A DNA stretch of 64,000 bases from Advenella mimigardefordensis DPN7 (GTDB lineage: Bacteria > Pseudomonadota > Gammaproteobacteria > Burkholderiales > Burkholderiaceae_B). This document shows positions 26,929 through 33,543 of the stretch, one piece after another. A model generated the notes under the pieces. The model was not told the origin of the DNA, searched no databases, and saw only the letters and a program-made list of their open reading frames with translations. The stretch is taken from contig NZ_CP003915.1 in NCBI RefSeq assembly GCF_000521505.1, positions 4,030,001 to 4,094,000 of the forward strand. The letters run 5' to 3'. A program made the translations under genes and the position numbers. How positions within the stretch are numbered: position 1 is the first letter of the stretch; every line of letters begins with the position of its first letter.

Positions 26929-27438
26929 TTAACGCTCAAATACAGAAGATGTTCTTTCTAAGTAATATCTCCAATTGTCCATTAGACGATTGATATTTTC
27001 TGTCTCCGTATGAATCACGGGATCATATCCATCAGAAGGAGGCATGTAATTAACAAACCCTTCGATTTCAGCCGGATATGAAAAATCAGCGTAAATACCG
27101 GCAATTTCATTCAACGGATCGTTGAAGCTGTGACGATTTTCCCATAGCCAACGAAGAACAATAAATAGCCACTTTTGCTTCGCTGTAGACTCATCGTCCA
27201 TTTCACATTCTGAGCATAGGAGCTTTAGAAGAGAAATTACTTCATCTGATTGTCCTGGTATTACGAACGACAATTCGAGTTCACGATCAGTGTAACTACC
27301 CGAAAGTACCCTCCTTTCTGCTTCGTTAATAGGTATGTCTAAAGTGATGATCTCACGTTCATAACCCCATCTAATATCGCACCAAGATAATTCTATGATT
27401 TTGTTAATAAAATCATAGGGGATGGGATAAACACTCAT
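26929..27438 (-). CDS. DUF2247-like immunity protein
   Basis: A 169-residue soluble protein starting MSVYPIPYDFINKIIELSWCDIRWGYE. The SWxDIxWG opening and the middle KWLFIVLRWLWENR helix recall DUF2247 proteins, which are encoded beside polymorphic toxins. The ATG overlaps a TGA ending a short toxin-like remnant (27435-27438), so this is an immunity gene left after its toxin was lost or displaced. The gene is clearly AT-richer than cdiA. Family assignment is from memory of the motif and is moderate. Confidence 0.6.
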   Translation of the reverse strand: MSVYPIPYDFINKIIELSWCDIRWGYEREIITLDIPINEAERRVLSGSYTDRELELSFVIPGQSDEVISLLKLLCSECEMDDESTAKQKWLFIVLRWLWENRHSFNDPLNEIAGIYADFSYPAEIEGFVNYMPPSDGYDPVIHTETENINRLMDNWRYYLERTSSVFER

Positions 27439-27500
27439 TTCATTTCGCCCTTGGTAATCGTTGATTTCTGATCCAGCCAGACCAGCGATCGAACTAGCCG
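27435..27500 (-). pseudogene. Short toxin tail joined to a pretoxin seam
   Basis: Reading leftward, a fragment of the CdiA pretoxin region coding SSIAGLAG (27473-27495) runs directly into a short unrelated tail ending ITKGEMK and a TGA that overlaps the DUF2247 ATG. The seam DNA is a 23-base exact copy of that at 34598-34620. The frames of seam and tail may not match, so this looks like a recombination scar rather than a coding unit. Confidence 0.5.
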
Positions 27501-27607
27501 TCGAGTTGTAGCCAAGCTTCCTTACCGGAGATATTCTTGCCTAAAGCAGATCGTCAGTAAATACGTGCTTTTCAAACTGTCTCGACCAGATTTCGAACCA
27601 GCACACT

Positions 27608-27865
27608 TCATGAGATGACATTAAAAATATCAACTCGAAGTTGACCGAACTCCTCAGTCTCGGTAATCAAAATTTGTCCATTTCTGTATATTAAAAGATC
27701 ATTCAGAGAACCCATGCCTCCATATAAATTTAATAAAGTACGACGAACATACTCGGGTTCATACTCGTATCTTTTTGCTAAATCGCCTATTTTCTCTGAC
27801 CAGTCAAGGTATCCACCTAGTTCTAACAAATAAGCAAAACGCTCCAATTTTTCCTTAACTAACAT
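27608..27865 (-). CDS. DUF6966-like small immunity protein
   Basis: The 85 residues contain LERFAYLLELGGYLDWSEKI and LNLYGGMGSLNDLLIY. The second segment is the YGGMGSLNDL signature of DUF6966-type proteins, which are common beside polymorphic toxins. There is no signal peptide. It lies just downstream of another seam-plus-tail remnant (27875-27955) and is one more orphan immunity gene of the array. The toxin it once protected against is not preserved. Confidence 0.6.
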   Translation of the reverse strand: MLVKEKLERFAYLLELGGYLDWSEKIGDLAKRYEYEPEYVRRTLLNLYGGMGSLNDLLIYRNGQILITETEEFGQLRVDIFNVIS

Positions 27866-27874
27866 TCTCTGCCG

Positions 27875-27955
27875 TCATTTTAAAGAATTAACTTCCATAA
27901 CTTCGGTCCCCTTAATAGTCCAGCCAGACCAGCGATCGAACTCACCTTCTCCTTG
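27875..27955 (-). pseudogene. Pretoxin seam fused to short toxin tail
   Basis: Leftward, the DNA for VSSIAGLAG (27920-27946, matching 34598-34624) changes abruptly to a short tail. One frame of the tail reads WTIKGTEVMEVNSLK and stops at TGA (27877-27875), ten bases before the start of the DUF6966-like gene. As at 27473, the break comes right after the SSIAGLAG codons. Confidence 0.5.
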
Positions 27956-28002
27956 TCTCAGAAAACGCAAGCTTTGCAACTTCCAGGATTTTCTTCAAAA
28001 CA

Positions 28003-28392
28003 TCAAGTCCATTCCATAAACCCGTCGTCGCAAACCCAAACAAACCCGCCTTGAGCCCAATAATAAAGGGTACCGTCCGATGAATCTTTGGTCAGTTGGA
28101 AATCAGCGCTGTCCAACATCCTTTCATCTTTTGGCCAACGGTCAGAGTATCTCTGAAGTTGTTCTTCAATAGTACCCTCCCAGAATTGCCTACGATACGC
28201 AATTTTCAATCGGCCTTCGTTCATTAAATGATGCATGATCGACAGAAAATATTGTTTGCGTTGCTCATAGGTCATCGTTGTAGTTTGGGACCCATTTCCA
28301 CATACGTATAGCCACAATGCATCCGCGTCGCATCCTTCAATGGACTCAAGAAGATCTGGTAATTCTTCCGCTGATATTTCCCGGTATTTCAT
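28003..28392 (-). CDS. DUF596 immunity protein (copy 1)
   Basis: A 129-residue soluble protein of the DUF596 type. Diagnostic parts are YEQRKQYFLSIMHHLMNEGRLKIA, GTIEEQLQRYSDRWPKDE and the C-terminal WAQGGFVWVCDDGFMEWT. DUF596 genes commonly follow CDI or MafB-like toxin genes. Its ATG overlaps the TGA of the toxin fragment 28389-28706 (ATGA). Two further DUF596 copies occur in this array (29325-29885 and 33160-33543). The copy at 33160 is clearly closest, and its toxin partner is also homologous to this one's. Confidence 0.75.
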   Translation of the reverse strand: MKYREISAEELPDLLESIEGCDADALWLYVCGNGSQTTTMTYEQRKQYFLSIMHHLMNEGRLKIAYRRQFWEGTIEEQLQRYSDRWPKDERMLDSADFQLTKDSSDGTLYYWAQGGFVWVCDDGFMEWT

Positions 28393-28706
28393 TTAAATTT
28401 AACCTCAACTTTTGTTCGCGCCAATCGCTTATCGCGAACCTCAGTCCCTCTAACCCCTCTTACTTCAAGGGACCATCTTATCTCAGAGATATCAGATGGC
28501 CGCGATGCATTTCGCAACGTATAAGTAACTCCTTCGGAGTTCACCGTATAGCGCATTCCAGGGTTGCCATAAATATCTAATGCATTTGGCAGCGGCTCGG
28601 GTGTAGGTAAGAACTCTATTCCTGTCAATTCCTTAAAATATACTATTATTCCTGATAGAGGTACATCATCCAACACTATCGCATATCTGCTTATTTCCTT
28701 ACTCAC
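28389..28706 (-). pseudogene. Orphan toxin C-terminal fragment, homologous to 33540 cassette
   Basis: 105 codons from a GTG. VSKEISRYAIVLDDVPLSG, IIVYFKELTGIEFLPTPEPL, ALDIYGNPGMRYTVNSEGVTY and a final VEVKFK align with the end of the cassette at 33540 (PVFDGVPQGKVLQYFKDLAG, DVYGNPGIRYTIDKDGLTY, RIEVKFR). A TGA lies a few codons before the GTG in the same frame, so the domain is cut off from any delivery module. The stop overlaps the DUF596 start. The toxin activity is unknown to me; the domain seems intact from its middle to its end. Confidence 0.68.
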
Positions 28707-28831
28707 CTTTACACCCGCGTATCATTTAAAGTCTTTCGCAGCACTTTCATTTACCGACTAATTTCTAAATAGCCCTAATCATTTGAGTTTGCTACGCGCC
28801 GCTCAACTAGTTATTCACCACTGACGTAATC

Positions 28832-28854
28832 CCTACCAGGCTTTTGCCGGTAGG
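28832..28854. repeat. Strong hairpin in remnant region
   Basis: CCTACC-A-GGC, loop TTTT, GCC-GGTAGG: a 9-bp stem with one bulged A. It lies in the gap 28707-28945 that also holds stop-ridden protein-like stretches on the minus strand (for example HSGIGVLLRAPTGKSLVG). No T-run follows, so a terminator role is uncertain. Confidence 0.5.
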
Positions 28855-28945
28855 TGCCCGCAACAGTACACCTATTCCGGAATGGGCGGCAATGAGCCCT
28901 GCTCTGAACTTTCATCGGCCAGGCCATCAATTGTTTGACAGTAGA

Positions 28946-29350
28946 TCATTCTTTCTTTCGAAAGGTATATAAGGAGCAAGCAACAGATGCAGCTAAACCC
29001 AGCAAAGCACTCACCAGCGCAAACTCCTGATTGCCTATGCTTGACATCCAGATTGCGTGCTCGTAACTTGATATAGTCCCGACGATTGCAGTCAAAACAA
29101 CAGAAACTACTCTATTTTTTTTCGGTAACAGCGCCGCAATACATCCGGTAAAAAATGCGGGCGGAACAAAAAAAATACCAATTGCACCTTGGAAGGGTAA
29201 AAATACGATCTCAAAACATAGATCTTTATTTATTGCCCTCTCAAATACAGACAATATATAGAACTGAAAAAAGAACAAAACACCGCCAATCCAACACCCA
29301 ACGAATGTAAACAGTAAGACCGTTTTAAAAAACTCTTTCGCTCTGTTCAT
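28946..29350 (-). CDS. Small four-helix membrane protein of the CDI array
   Basis: 134 residues from MNRAKEFFKTVLLFTF, with about four hydrophobic helices and a basic end (RKKE). The frame is open upstream for 80 more codons, but these overlap the DUF596 gene in another frame, so the internal ATG is chosen. It shares FxGCWIGGVL and overall helix pattern with the membrane protein at 29818-30243 (LLGTWIGGVL), so the two are paralogues. Membrane immunity proteins usually guard against pore-forming or membrane-acting toxins. That role is inferred from location only. Confidence 0.62.
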   Translation of the reverse strand: MNRAKEFFKTVLLFTFVGCWIGGVLFFFQFYILSVFERAINKDLCFEIVFLPFQGAIGIFFVPPAFFTGCIAALLPKKNRVVSVVLTAIVGTISSYEHAIWMSSIGNQEFALVSALLGLAASVACSLYTFRKKE

Positions 29351-29885
29351 GGTCTGCATCCCAGTAGCACCGTTGCAGCTTGTGTGCGGTATACGTCCAT
29401 ATTTCGGATCCATCTTTGTAAACCCATATAAATCCACATTTAGGCCAGAAGTCAACAAAACGCCCATCCGAATCCACCGTAAATTGAAAATTGATTCGAT
29501 CCAGCATATCCCAGTCCTCGGGCCATCTGTCTGAATAGTCCTGCACTTGCTCCTCAATCGACCCAGAACAATATTTCCCCCTATAAGCAAGTTTCAGTCG
29601 CCCTTCCTTCATCAGACGGTGCACGACAAAAAGGAAAAAGCTCTTGCACATTTGATATGACGTTGCTGATGTTCGAGGTGCGTTCGAACAAACATATATC
29701 CACAATGTACTCGCATCTCTACCTTGCACAGCGTCCCAAATCTGCTGCAGAATCTCGTCTGAGACGAGAAAATCCTCTACAGAAGATTTCCAAAAAATGT
29801 TGGAAGGGTTACTACTCTTAACGGGTTGCTGCGTCTCCGGAAAAGCGTACAGTCCGCATACTAGGGATGCCAGTGACGCAATCAT
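29325..29885 (-). CDS. DUF596 protein (copy 2) fused to a displaced membrane-protein end
   Basis: Residues about 35-160 are DUF596-like (MKEGRLKLAYRGKYCSGSIEEQVQDYSDRWPEDW, CGFIWVYKDGSEIWT). The first 23 residues (MIASLASLVCGLYAF) instead match the C-terminus of the membrane-protein family next door (ALVSALLGLAASVACSLYTF). No ATG lies close before the DUF596 part. The simplest reading is a one-base frameshift in the upstream membrane gene plus loss of the intergenic stop, which fuses the two. It ends with a 25-residue extension not seen in the other copies and overlaps the 28946-29350 gene by 26 bases. Confidence 0.6.
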   Translation of the reverse strand: MIASLASLVCGLYAFPETQQPVKSSNPSNIFWKSSVEDFLVSDEILQQIWDAVQGRDASTLWIYVCSNAPRTSATSYQMCKSFFLFVVHRLMKEGRLKLAYRGKYCSGSIEEQVQDYSDRWPEDWDMLDRINFQFTVDSDGRFVDFWPKCGFIWVYKDGSEIWTYTAHKLQRCYWDADHEQSERVF

Positions 29886-30243
29886 GGTTGTTTCTAAAAT
29901 ATGCGGAAACGCGAAAAAACGACGAAATTATATGGGCATAAAAGTGGCTTAAGGCCCCGCTAAAAACCGAAATAAACAAAAGTGAAATGAGCTTTCTCTT
30001 TAGCTTCAAAGACGAGGCAACAACCCCAGATACGTAGGCAAGGGGCAGAAAAATTAATCCTGTCAGCGCGCTGACAGGTAAAGCGATCATGTATAAGTAG
30101 ACAACTATGTCACTCACACAATAATCCAAATACCCCAAAGAAAATGTCATCCTGAGTAATAAAAAGCACTCATAAAGCACTCCCCCAATCCATGTACCTA
30201 ATAAGGTAAAAACCATAATTGTTCTTTTGGTTTTAGCCGGCAT
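29818..30243 (-). CDS. Small membrane protein of the CDI array, probably frameshifted near its end
   Basis: 141 residues with about four hydrophobic helices, starting MPAKTKRTIMVFTLLGTWIGGVL; paralogue of 28946-29350. After HIISSFFRVSAYFRNNHD the protein turns polar (GIPSMRTVRFSGDAATR), while the +1 frame continues with the expected hydrophobic end (IASLASLVCGLYAF). This indicates a single-base frameshift near 29885. It follows the membrane gene at 30285 by 41 bases. Likely a degraded immunity gene for a membrane-active toxin. Confidence 0.58.
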   Translation of the reverse strand: MPAKTKRTIMVFTLLGTWIGGVLYECFLLLRMTFSLGYLDYCVSDIVVYLYMIALPVSALTGLIFLPLAYVSGVVASSLKLKRKLISLLFISVFSGALSHFYAHIISSFFRVSAYFRNNHDCVTGIPSMRTVRFSGDAATR

Positions 30244-30284
30244 CCTTTACTTTTCCCTAACGCACTGCTTCCCGCTTCTTCCTG

Positions 30285-30632
30285 CTACCCTAATGAAAAG
30301 TCATATAAAAACCATTCATACAATGCCACTGAAAAGCCCATGACTTTTACAACTCCCAACAAAACTTGCAATAGAACGACGAAAAACGCGATCAAGGCAA
30401 GCAAAGTTATTTCTTTTTTTAGAATAAAAAATAATCCAGAAAGCACCATAGCGAAAAGGACGAACTTTAGAATACTGGCCACTACGTATACAGGAAGAAA
30501 ACCATAATGAATACCACCACATCCCACTATGTCGAGCAATACTCCACCCGCGACACCCCAGAGCCAAAAAGTGATGGGCAGGCTGAACGTACCAGAGACT
30601 AAACTTCTTGTCTTGGCTACGAATTTGTTCAC
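30285..30632 (-). CDS. Membrane immunity-like protein
   Basis: 115 residues with three strongly hydrophobic stretches (ITFWLWGVAGGVLLDIV, VLFAMVLSGLFFIL, LLALIAFFVVLLQVLLGVV). The start is GTG (30632-30630) and overlaps the TGA of an upstream toxin-like tail (GTGA), the same coupling seen at the other toxin/immunity joints. It is thus probably the inner-membrane immunity protein for that toxin. No family recognised. Confidence 0.6.
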   Translation of the reverse strand: MNKFVAKTRSLVSGTFSLPITFWLWGVAGGVLLDIVGCGGIHYGFLPVYVVASILKFVLFAMVLSGLFFILKKEITLLALIAFFVVLLQVLLGVVKVMGFSVALYEWFLYDFSLG

Positions 30633-30850
30633 TTCGATGTTCCTTTTTCAGTCAAGCACCATTTCGCTATCAGCGTCTCTCTTCCCTGGGCGCGGGAATA
30701 TTTTTCATAATACGGCGGCGGATTTTCTTAACGACACACTGTCGTTGAGTAGACAGATGTGGCTCCCCAAATAGCGATTTCTATTTCGGCCACAAGGTCA
30801 TTCGAAATTCTCCGACTAAATTCGAAGATTTTCCTTAATGTTGATTAAAT
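30629..30850 (-). pseudogene. Orphan toxin C-terminal remnant with membrane immunity partner
   Basis: On the minus strand one frame reads KIFEFSRRISNDLVAEIEIA and IWGATSVYSTTVCR, a TAA (30730-30728), then ENPPPYYEKYSRAQGRETLI and AKWCLTEKGTSK, ending with a TGA that overlaps the GTG of the membrane protein gene. The composition is protein-like on both sides of the TAA, so this looks like a toxin C-terminus broken by one stop and lacking its delivery part. The rest of the 310-base gap between flanking frames holds nothing else I can support. Confidence 0.5.
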
Positions 30851-30942
30851 CTGTTGGGATTTATCTTATTTGATGAACAGAATAACGGCGTGAACTATTT
30901 AGGACGAGTTTTTGGAGCTTAATATTCAACAGTTAACGAGCG

Positions 30943-31300
30943 TTAAAAGCGGGGACTGAACTCCTGTGAGACTTCTCGTTGCAGGTCGATTTCTTTTTGT
31001 ACCGCTTCTTTGTCAAAGCTGTTGCCCAGACCGGTGTAGCCCAGCGCTGCGTCGCTCGTGAGTGGCGTTTTGATTTCAACGATGGTTTCGGCTGCCGATT
31101 TGCCCGTGCGTGTTTGCGGTGCTTCGAGCTGGGTAATGGTTATGTTGGCCGTGTTGATACCACTACGCGTGACGCAGGAATCATTGCAGCTCACCGAGCC
31201 AAAACCCATGTTGGGCTGAAAGCTTGTGCTGCCGCCAGGTATGAACCCGCCTTCACCACCGACACCAACGCTATTCGCCTAGACTCGATTTTTTCTGTCG
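30943..31300 (-). pseudogene. CdiA pre-toxin fragment
   Basis: The translation GVGGEGGFIPGGSTSFQPN, MGFGSVSCNDSCVTRSGINT, IVEIKTPLTSDAALGYTGLG and NSFDKEAVQKEIDLQREVSQ is nearly identical to main CdiA codons at 37500-37790, then diverges and stops (EFSPRF). An in-frame TAG (31281-31279) replaces the lysine of the main copy (RVKASSV becomes RV, stop, ANSV). This is a displaced piece of the conserved region before the VENN module and gives about 300 bases of homology for recombination. Confidence 0.82.
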
Positions 31301-31512
31301 ACGCCATGTAAAAGCTTTACTGCTTGGAATCGTCAAGCCTCCTAGCGAAGTAACGCGAACGTTTTCTAGTTATCTCTATCCAAGACTTAGATTGCAGCCT
31401 AGTTGCAACCAGAAGATGATCCAACGCTCATTTCCTCGGATGCGAGTTCGCAAGAAAAAAACACATTGACGGAAAAACGAATTATCCAGCTACGACCAAT
31501 TATTCTAAGTAC

Positions 31513-31911
31513 TTAATCTATTTTTGAAATGTTAAATCTGTATTTTTCGGGAATTTCGCTAGGATATTGATCGAGATTGACTCCCCACGGAGAAAATTCC
31601 AGATAGAGTTCTCCCTTGTTCCATAAACATAATTTGCACAATACTACTATTTCTTTTAAGTGATTGAGCATCTCATGATCATTATTCTTGAATGCTTCTT
31701 GTACAAGAGATTCTAGATCTTCTAGAAGTAACAAAATATCATCTGGCGTCTTAAAAACAGATGGTGATGCATCATCAATGTTCCAAATTATCTTAAATTT
31801 ATCCGCTTGGTTTTCTCGTTCCAAATAGTTTACGTTACGTTCATGAAACGTCCGGTATAAAACATCATCATTACTGTCCAGCGATGATTTCATTAAGCTA
31901 ACTAATGACAT
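31513..31911 (-). CDS. Putative orphan immunity protein, unknown family
   Basis: A soluble, acidic protein of 132 residues from MSLVSLMKSSLDSNDD; the frame is open 18 codons further up but with atypical sequence. It contains a helical middle (DDILLLLEDLESLVQEAFKN) and ends GVNLDQYPSEIPEKYRFNISKID. It is AT-rich, minus strand, and placed in the array between a CdiA fragment and another immunity gene. I recognise no family. The immunity role is inferred from place, size and composition. Confidence 0.5.
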   Translation of the reverse strand: MSLVSLMKSSLDSNDDVLYRTFHERNVNYLERENQADKFKIIWNIDDASPSVFKTPDDILLLLEDLESLVQEAFKNNDHEMLNHLKEIVVLCKLCLWNKGELYLEFSPWGVNLDQYPSEIPEKYRFNISKID

Positions 31912-32071
31912 AGTAAATATCCAATTATTTACATGCTGGCGGATCAGACTCCAGACGAAACACACTTCGCGACGTTGCCTGCGATTAAAACGGCATCATG
32001 ATTTTCTCAATGCATTCCACTTAAAACTTCAGAATACTGTCCGAAAAAACGATGCCACTTCTGCCAAAAGG

Positions 32072-32467
32072 TTACTCTCCACAATTAAAATGCTGATAAC
32101 GTTTTTTGAGCATATTCATGGATTGATTTATAAATTCTTTATCACGTGGGTATTCACGTATATAACTATCCGATACAACCTGCATCAGTTCAACAAACTT
32201 TTGAGGGCGCAATGTTGAGCTTTCATGACCTCCAATGATAAACGTTACATTGTCGAATTCGTTTGGGTCATCAATATCGTTGTCCAAAACATATTCTAAT
32301 CCTTCAGAAACAACACATCCCAACCCTCTAGACGCATCAAAAATAAACTGTCGAAAATTCAATTTTTTTTCTATATACATTACTTCTAGAAAACAATATA
32401 AATCACCGCCCCCATTATCCAGAAGATACTGTTCCACTTTTTTCAACCAAACTAAATCATTTGTCAT
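32072..32467 (-). CDS. CdiI-like immunity protein (ribonuclease-toxin immunity type)
   Basis: 131 residues, soluble and acidic. The order of GGGDLYCFLEVMY, VTFIIGGHESSTL, KFVELMQVVSDSYIREYPRDKEFI and a terminal helix resembles annotated immunity proteins of ribonuclease CDI toxins, where a VxFxxxxEE strand precedes a helical Y...PxDKExI end. The ATG overlaps the TGA of a toxin tail (32464-32467). The toxin's upstream part has been replaced by an IS66 fragment. Confidence 0.58.
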   Translation of the reverse strand: MTNDLVWLKKVEQYLLDNGGGDLYCFLEVMYIEKKLNFRQFIFDASRGLGCVVSEGLEYVLDNDIDDPNEFDNVTFIIGGHESSTLRPQKFVELMQVVSDSYIREYPRDKEFINQSMNMLKKRYQHFNCGE

Positions 32468-32536
32468 TTAGTATTCCTTGGGGGCATTTTAATAAACGCA
32501 TTACTTATTTCACCTGTTCTCGGATTTTTAGCGACT
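32464..32536 (-). pseudogene. Toxin tail truncated by an IS66 remnant
   Basis: Leftward translation gives GVAKNPRTGEISNAFIKM then PPRNTK and TGA. The xVAxNPxTGEIxxA pattern is typical of the last strand of several CDI ribonuclease toxins. Homology stops exactly where the IS66 transposase fragment on the other strand begins (32537). The TGA overlaps the start of the CdiI-like gene. Confidence 0.6.
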
Positions 32537-32611
32537 CCAATGGACTATTTGCGTCACGTTCTGAACGTGGTTGCCGAGCACCCGGTTAACCGTATTGATG
32601 TGCTATCACCC
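32537..32611 (+). mobile_element. IS66-family transposase C-terminal remnant
   Basis: The plus strand encodes PMDYLRHVLNVVAEHPVNRI then DVLSPWKTF. This matches the well-known end of IS66 TnpC proteins (Y-L-R-x-V-L...HP-x-N-R-I-D-x-L-L-P-W). Only about 25 codons remain; no terminal repeats or other IS66 genes were found. It marks a past insertion or deletion inside the toxin array. Confidence 0.62.
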
Positions 32612-32626
32612 TGGAAGACTTTTTTA

Positions 32627-32944
32627 TTAGTAAAAAGAATCATCTAATTGCCCTTCAGATTTCAGAATATCAACGAACCTCTTATACGCTGTTTCATCTA
32701 ACTCAAGTAAATCATCTAATAATGATTCTTGAATCAAGTCCCAGTGATGGACACTCTTTGCATCACCCTTCGAAAAGAAAACTGTTTTGAAACCGATATT
32801 ATTATCAATAATCGCCACATCCTCCGCTTTATATGCCTGTAAGCCACCATAATTTTTAGGCATTCCATAAAAATAGGTTTCCTTACCGAACCAATATATG
32901 GAGAAAATGTCAACACTAAACCCATCCGGTTCCCGAATTCTCAT
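32627..32944 (-). CDS. Putative orphan immunity protein, unknown family
   Basis: 105 residues: MRIREPDGFSVDIFSIYWFG, a middle NNIGFKTVFFSKGDA and an acidic helical end (LLDDLLELDETAYKRFVDIL). Soluble. The ATG overlaps a TGA that closes a short frame ending QLVDTIKEEVK (32941-32944), consistent with the toxin/immunity coupling of the array. The family is not recognised. Confidence 0.55.
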   Translation of the reverse strand: MRIREPDGFSVDIFSIYWFGKETYFYGMPKNYGGLQAYKAEDVAIIDNNIGFKTVFFSKGDAKSVHHWDLIQESLLDDLLELDETAYKRFVDILKSEGQLDDSFY

Positions 32945-32997
32945 TTAACCTCTTCCTTTATCGTATCTACAAGTTGTGTCGAAGCCGGTTGAATCTT
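32941..32997 (-). pseudogene. Short toxin tail before orphan immunity gene
   Basis: A 19-codon frame after a TAA (33000-32998) reads KIQPASTQLVDTIKEEVK and ends with TGA overlapping the next ATG. It is too short to identify; it is listed because the same overlap recurs at nearly every toxin/immunity joint here. The stretch 33001-33159 upstream holds no frame I can support. Confidence 0.4.
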
Positions 32998-33159
32998 TTA
33001 AGGTATCCGGGACCAAGCAAATTAAAAAAATTCGACATAAATGTATCTGCTCTTTATAAGATTTTTATGTTCCGCAACTTTTCTCTCCGCTTTAACCAAT
33101 TATCGACAATCTGTATTAACAATCGATCCTTAATCTTTGAATCGCAATATGAGAGCTGC

Positions 33160-33543
33160 TCAAGTCCACTCCATAAAACCGTCTTCGTAGACCCATACGA
33201 ACCCGCCTTGGGCCCAGTAACAAAGTAAGCCGTCGACCTCAATCAGCTGAAAATCTGCCTTGTCTAATTGACTCTCGTCCCTCGGCCAACGATCCGAATA
33301 CCGCTGAATTTGTTCCTCTATTGTTCCGTCCCAAAAAACGCCACTAGAAGCTATCTTCACTCGCCCTTCTTTCATTAAACGGCACATAGCGGAAAGAAAA
33401 AATTGTTTACGGTCCTCATATGAGGCATTTCTTACTCTATCATTGTCATTTGCTTCATCCCAAAGGGCAGCAGCACTACTTCCCTCAATCCCTCGTATTA
33501 TTTCTTGCCATTCATCATCTGTAAATTCGAGTATTTCTTTCAT
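33160..33543 (-). CDS. DUF596 immunity protein (copy 3)
   Basis: 127 residues, highly similar to copy 1 at 28003: EDRKQFFLSAMCRLMKEGRVKIA, GTIEEQIQRYSDRWPRDE, WAQGGFVWVYEDGFMEWT. The ATG overlaps the stop of the toxin cassette at 33540 (ATGA). It probably still works as an immunity gene. Since both this gene and copy 1 follow homologous toxin ends, the DUF596 family is the likely cognate immunity of this toxin type. Confidence 0.78.
   Translation of the reverse strand: MKEILEFTDDEWQEIIRGIEGSSAAALWDEANDNDRVRNASYEDRKQFFLSAMCRLMKEGRVKIASSGVFWDGTIEEQIQRYSDRWPRDESQLDKADFQLIEVDGLLCYWAQGGFVWVYEDGFMEWT

Noticed and set aside
30730..30746. AACGACA-CAC-TGTCGTT hairpin
   Set aside because: A 7-bp stem inside the orphan toxin remnant without a T-run; not distinguishable from chance in a coding remnant.
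33054..33242. Short minus-strand frame ending LKRREKLRNIKIL
   Set aside because: It overlaps the end of the DUF596 gene in another frame and has no supporting signal; it could be part of a decayed module but cannot be supported.
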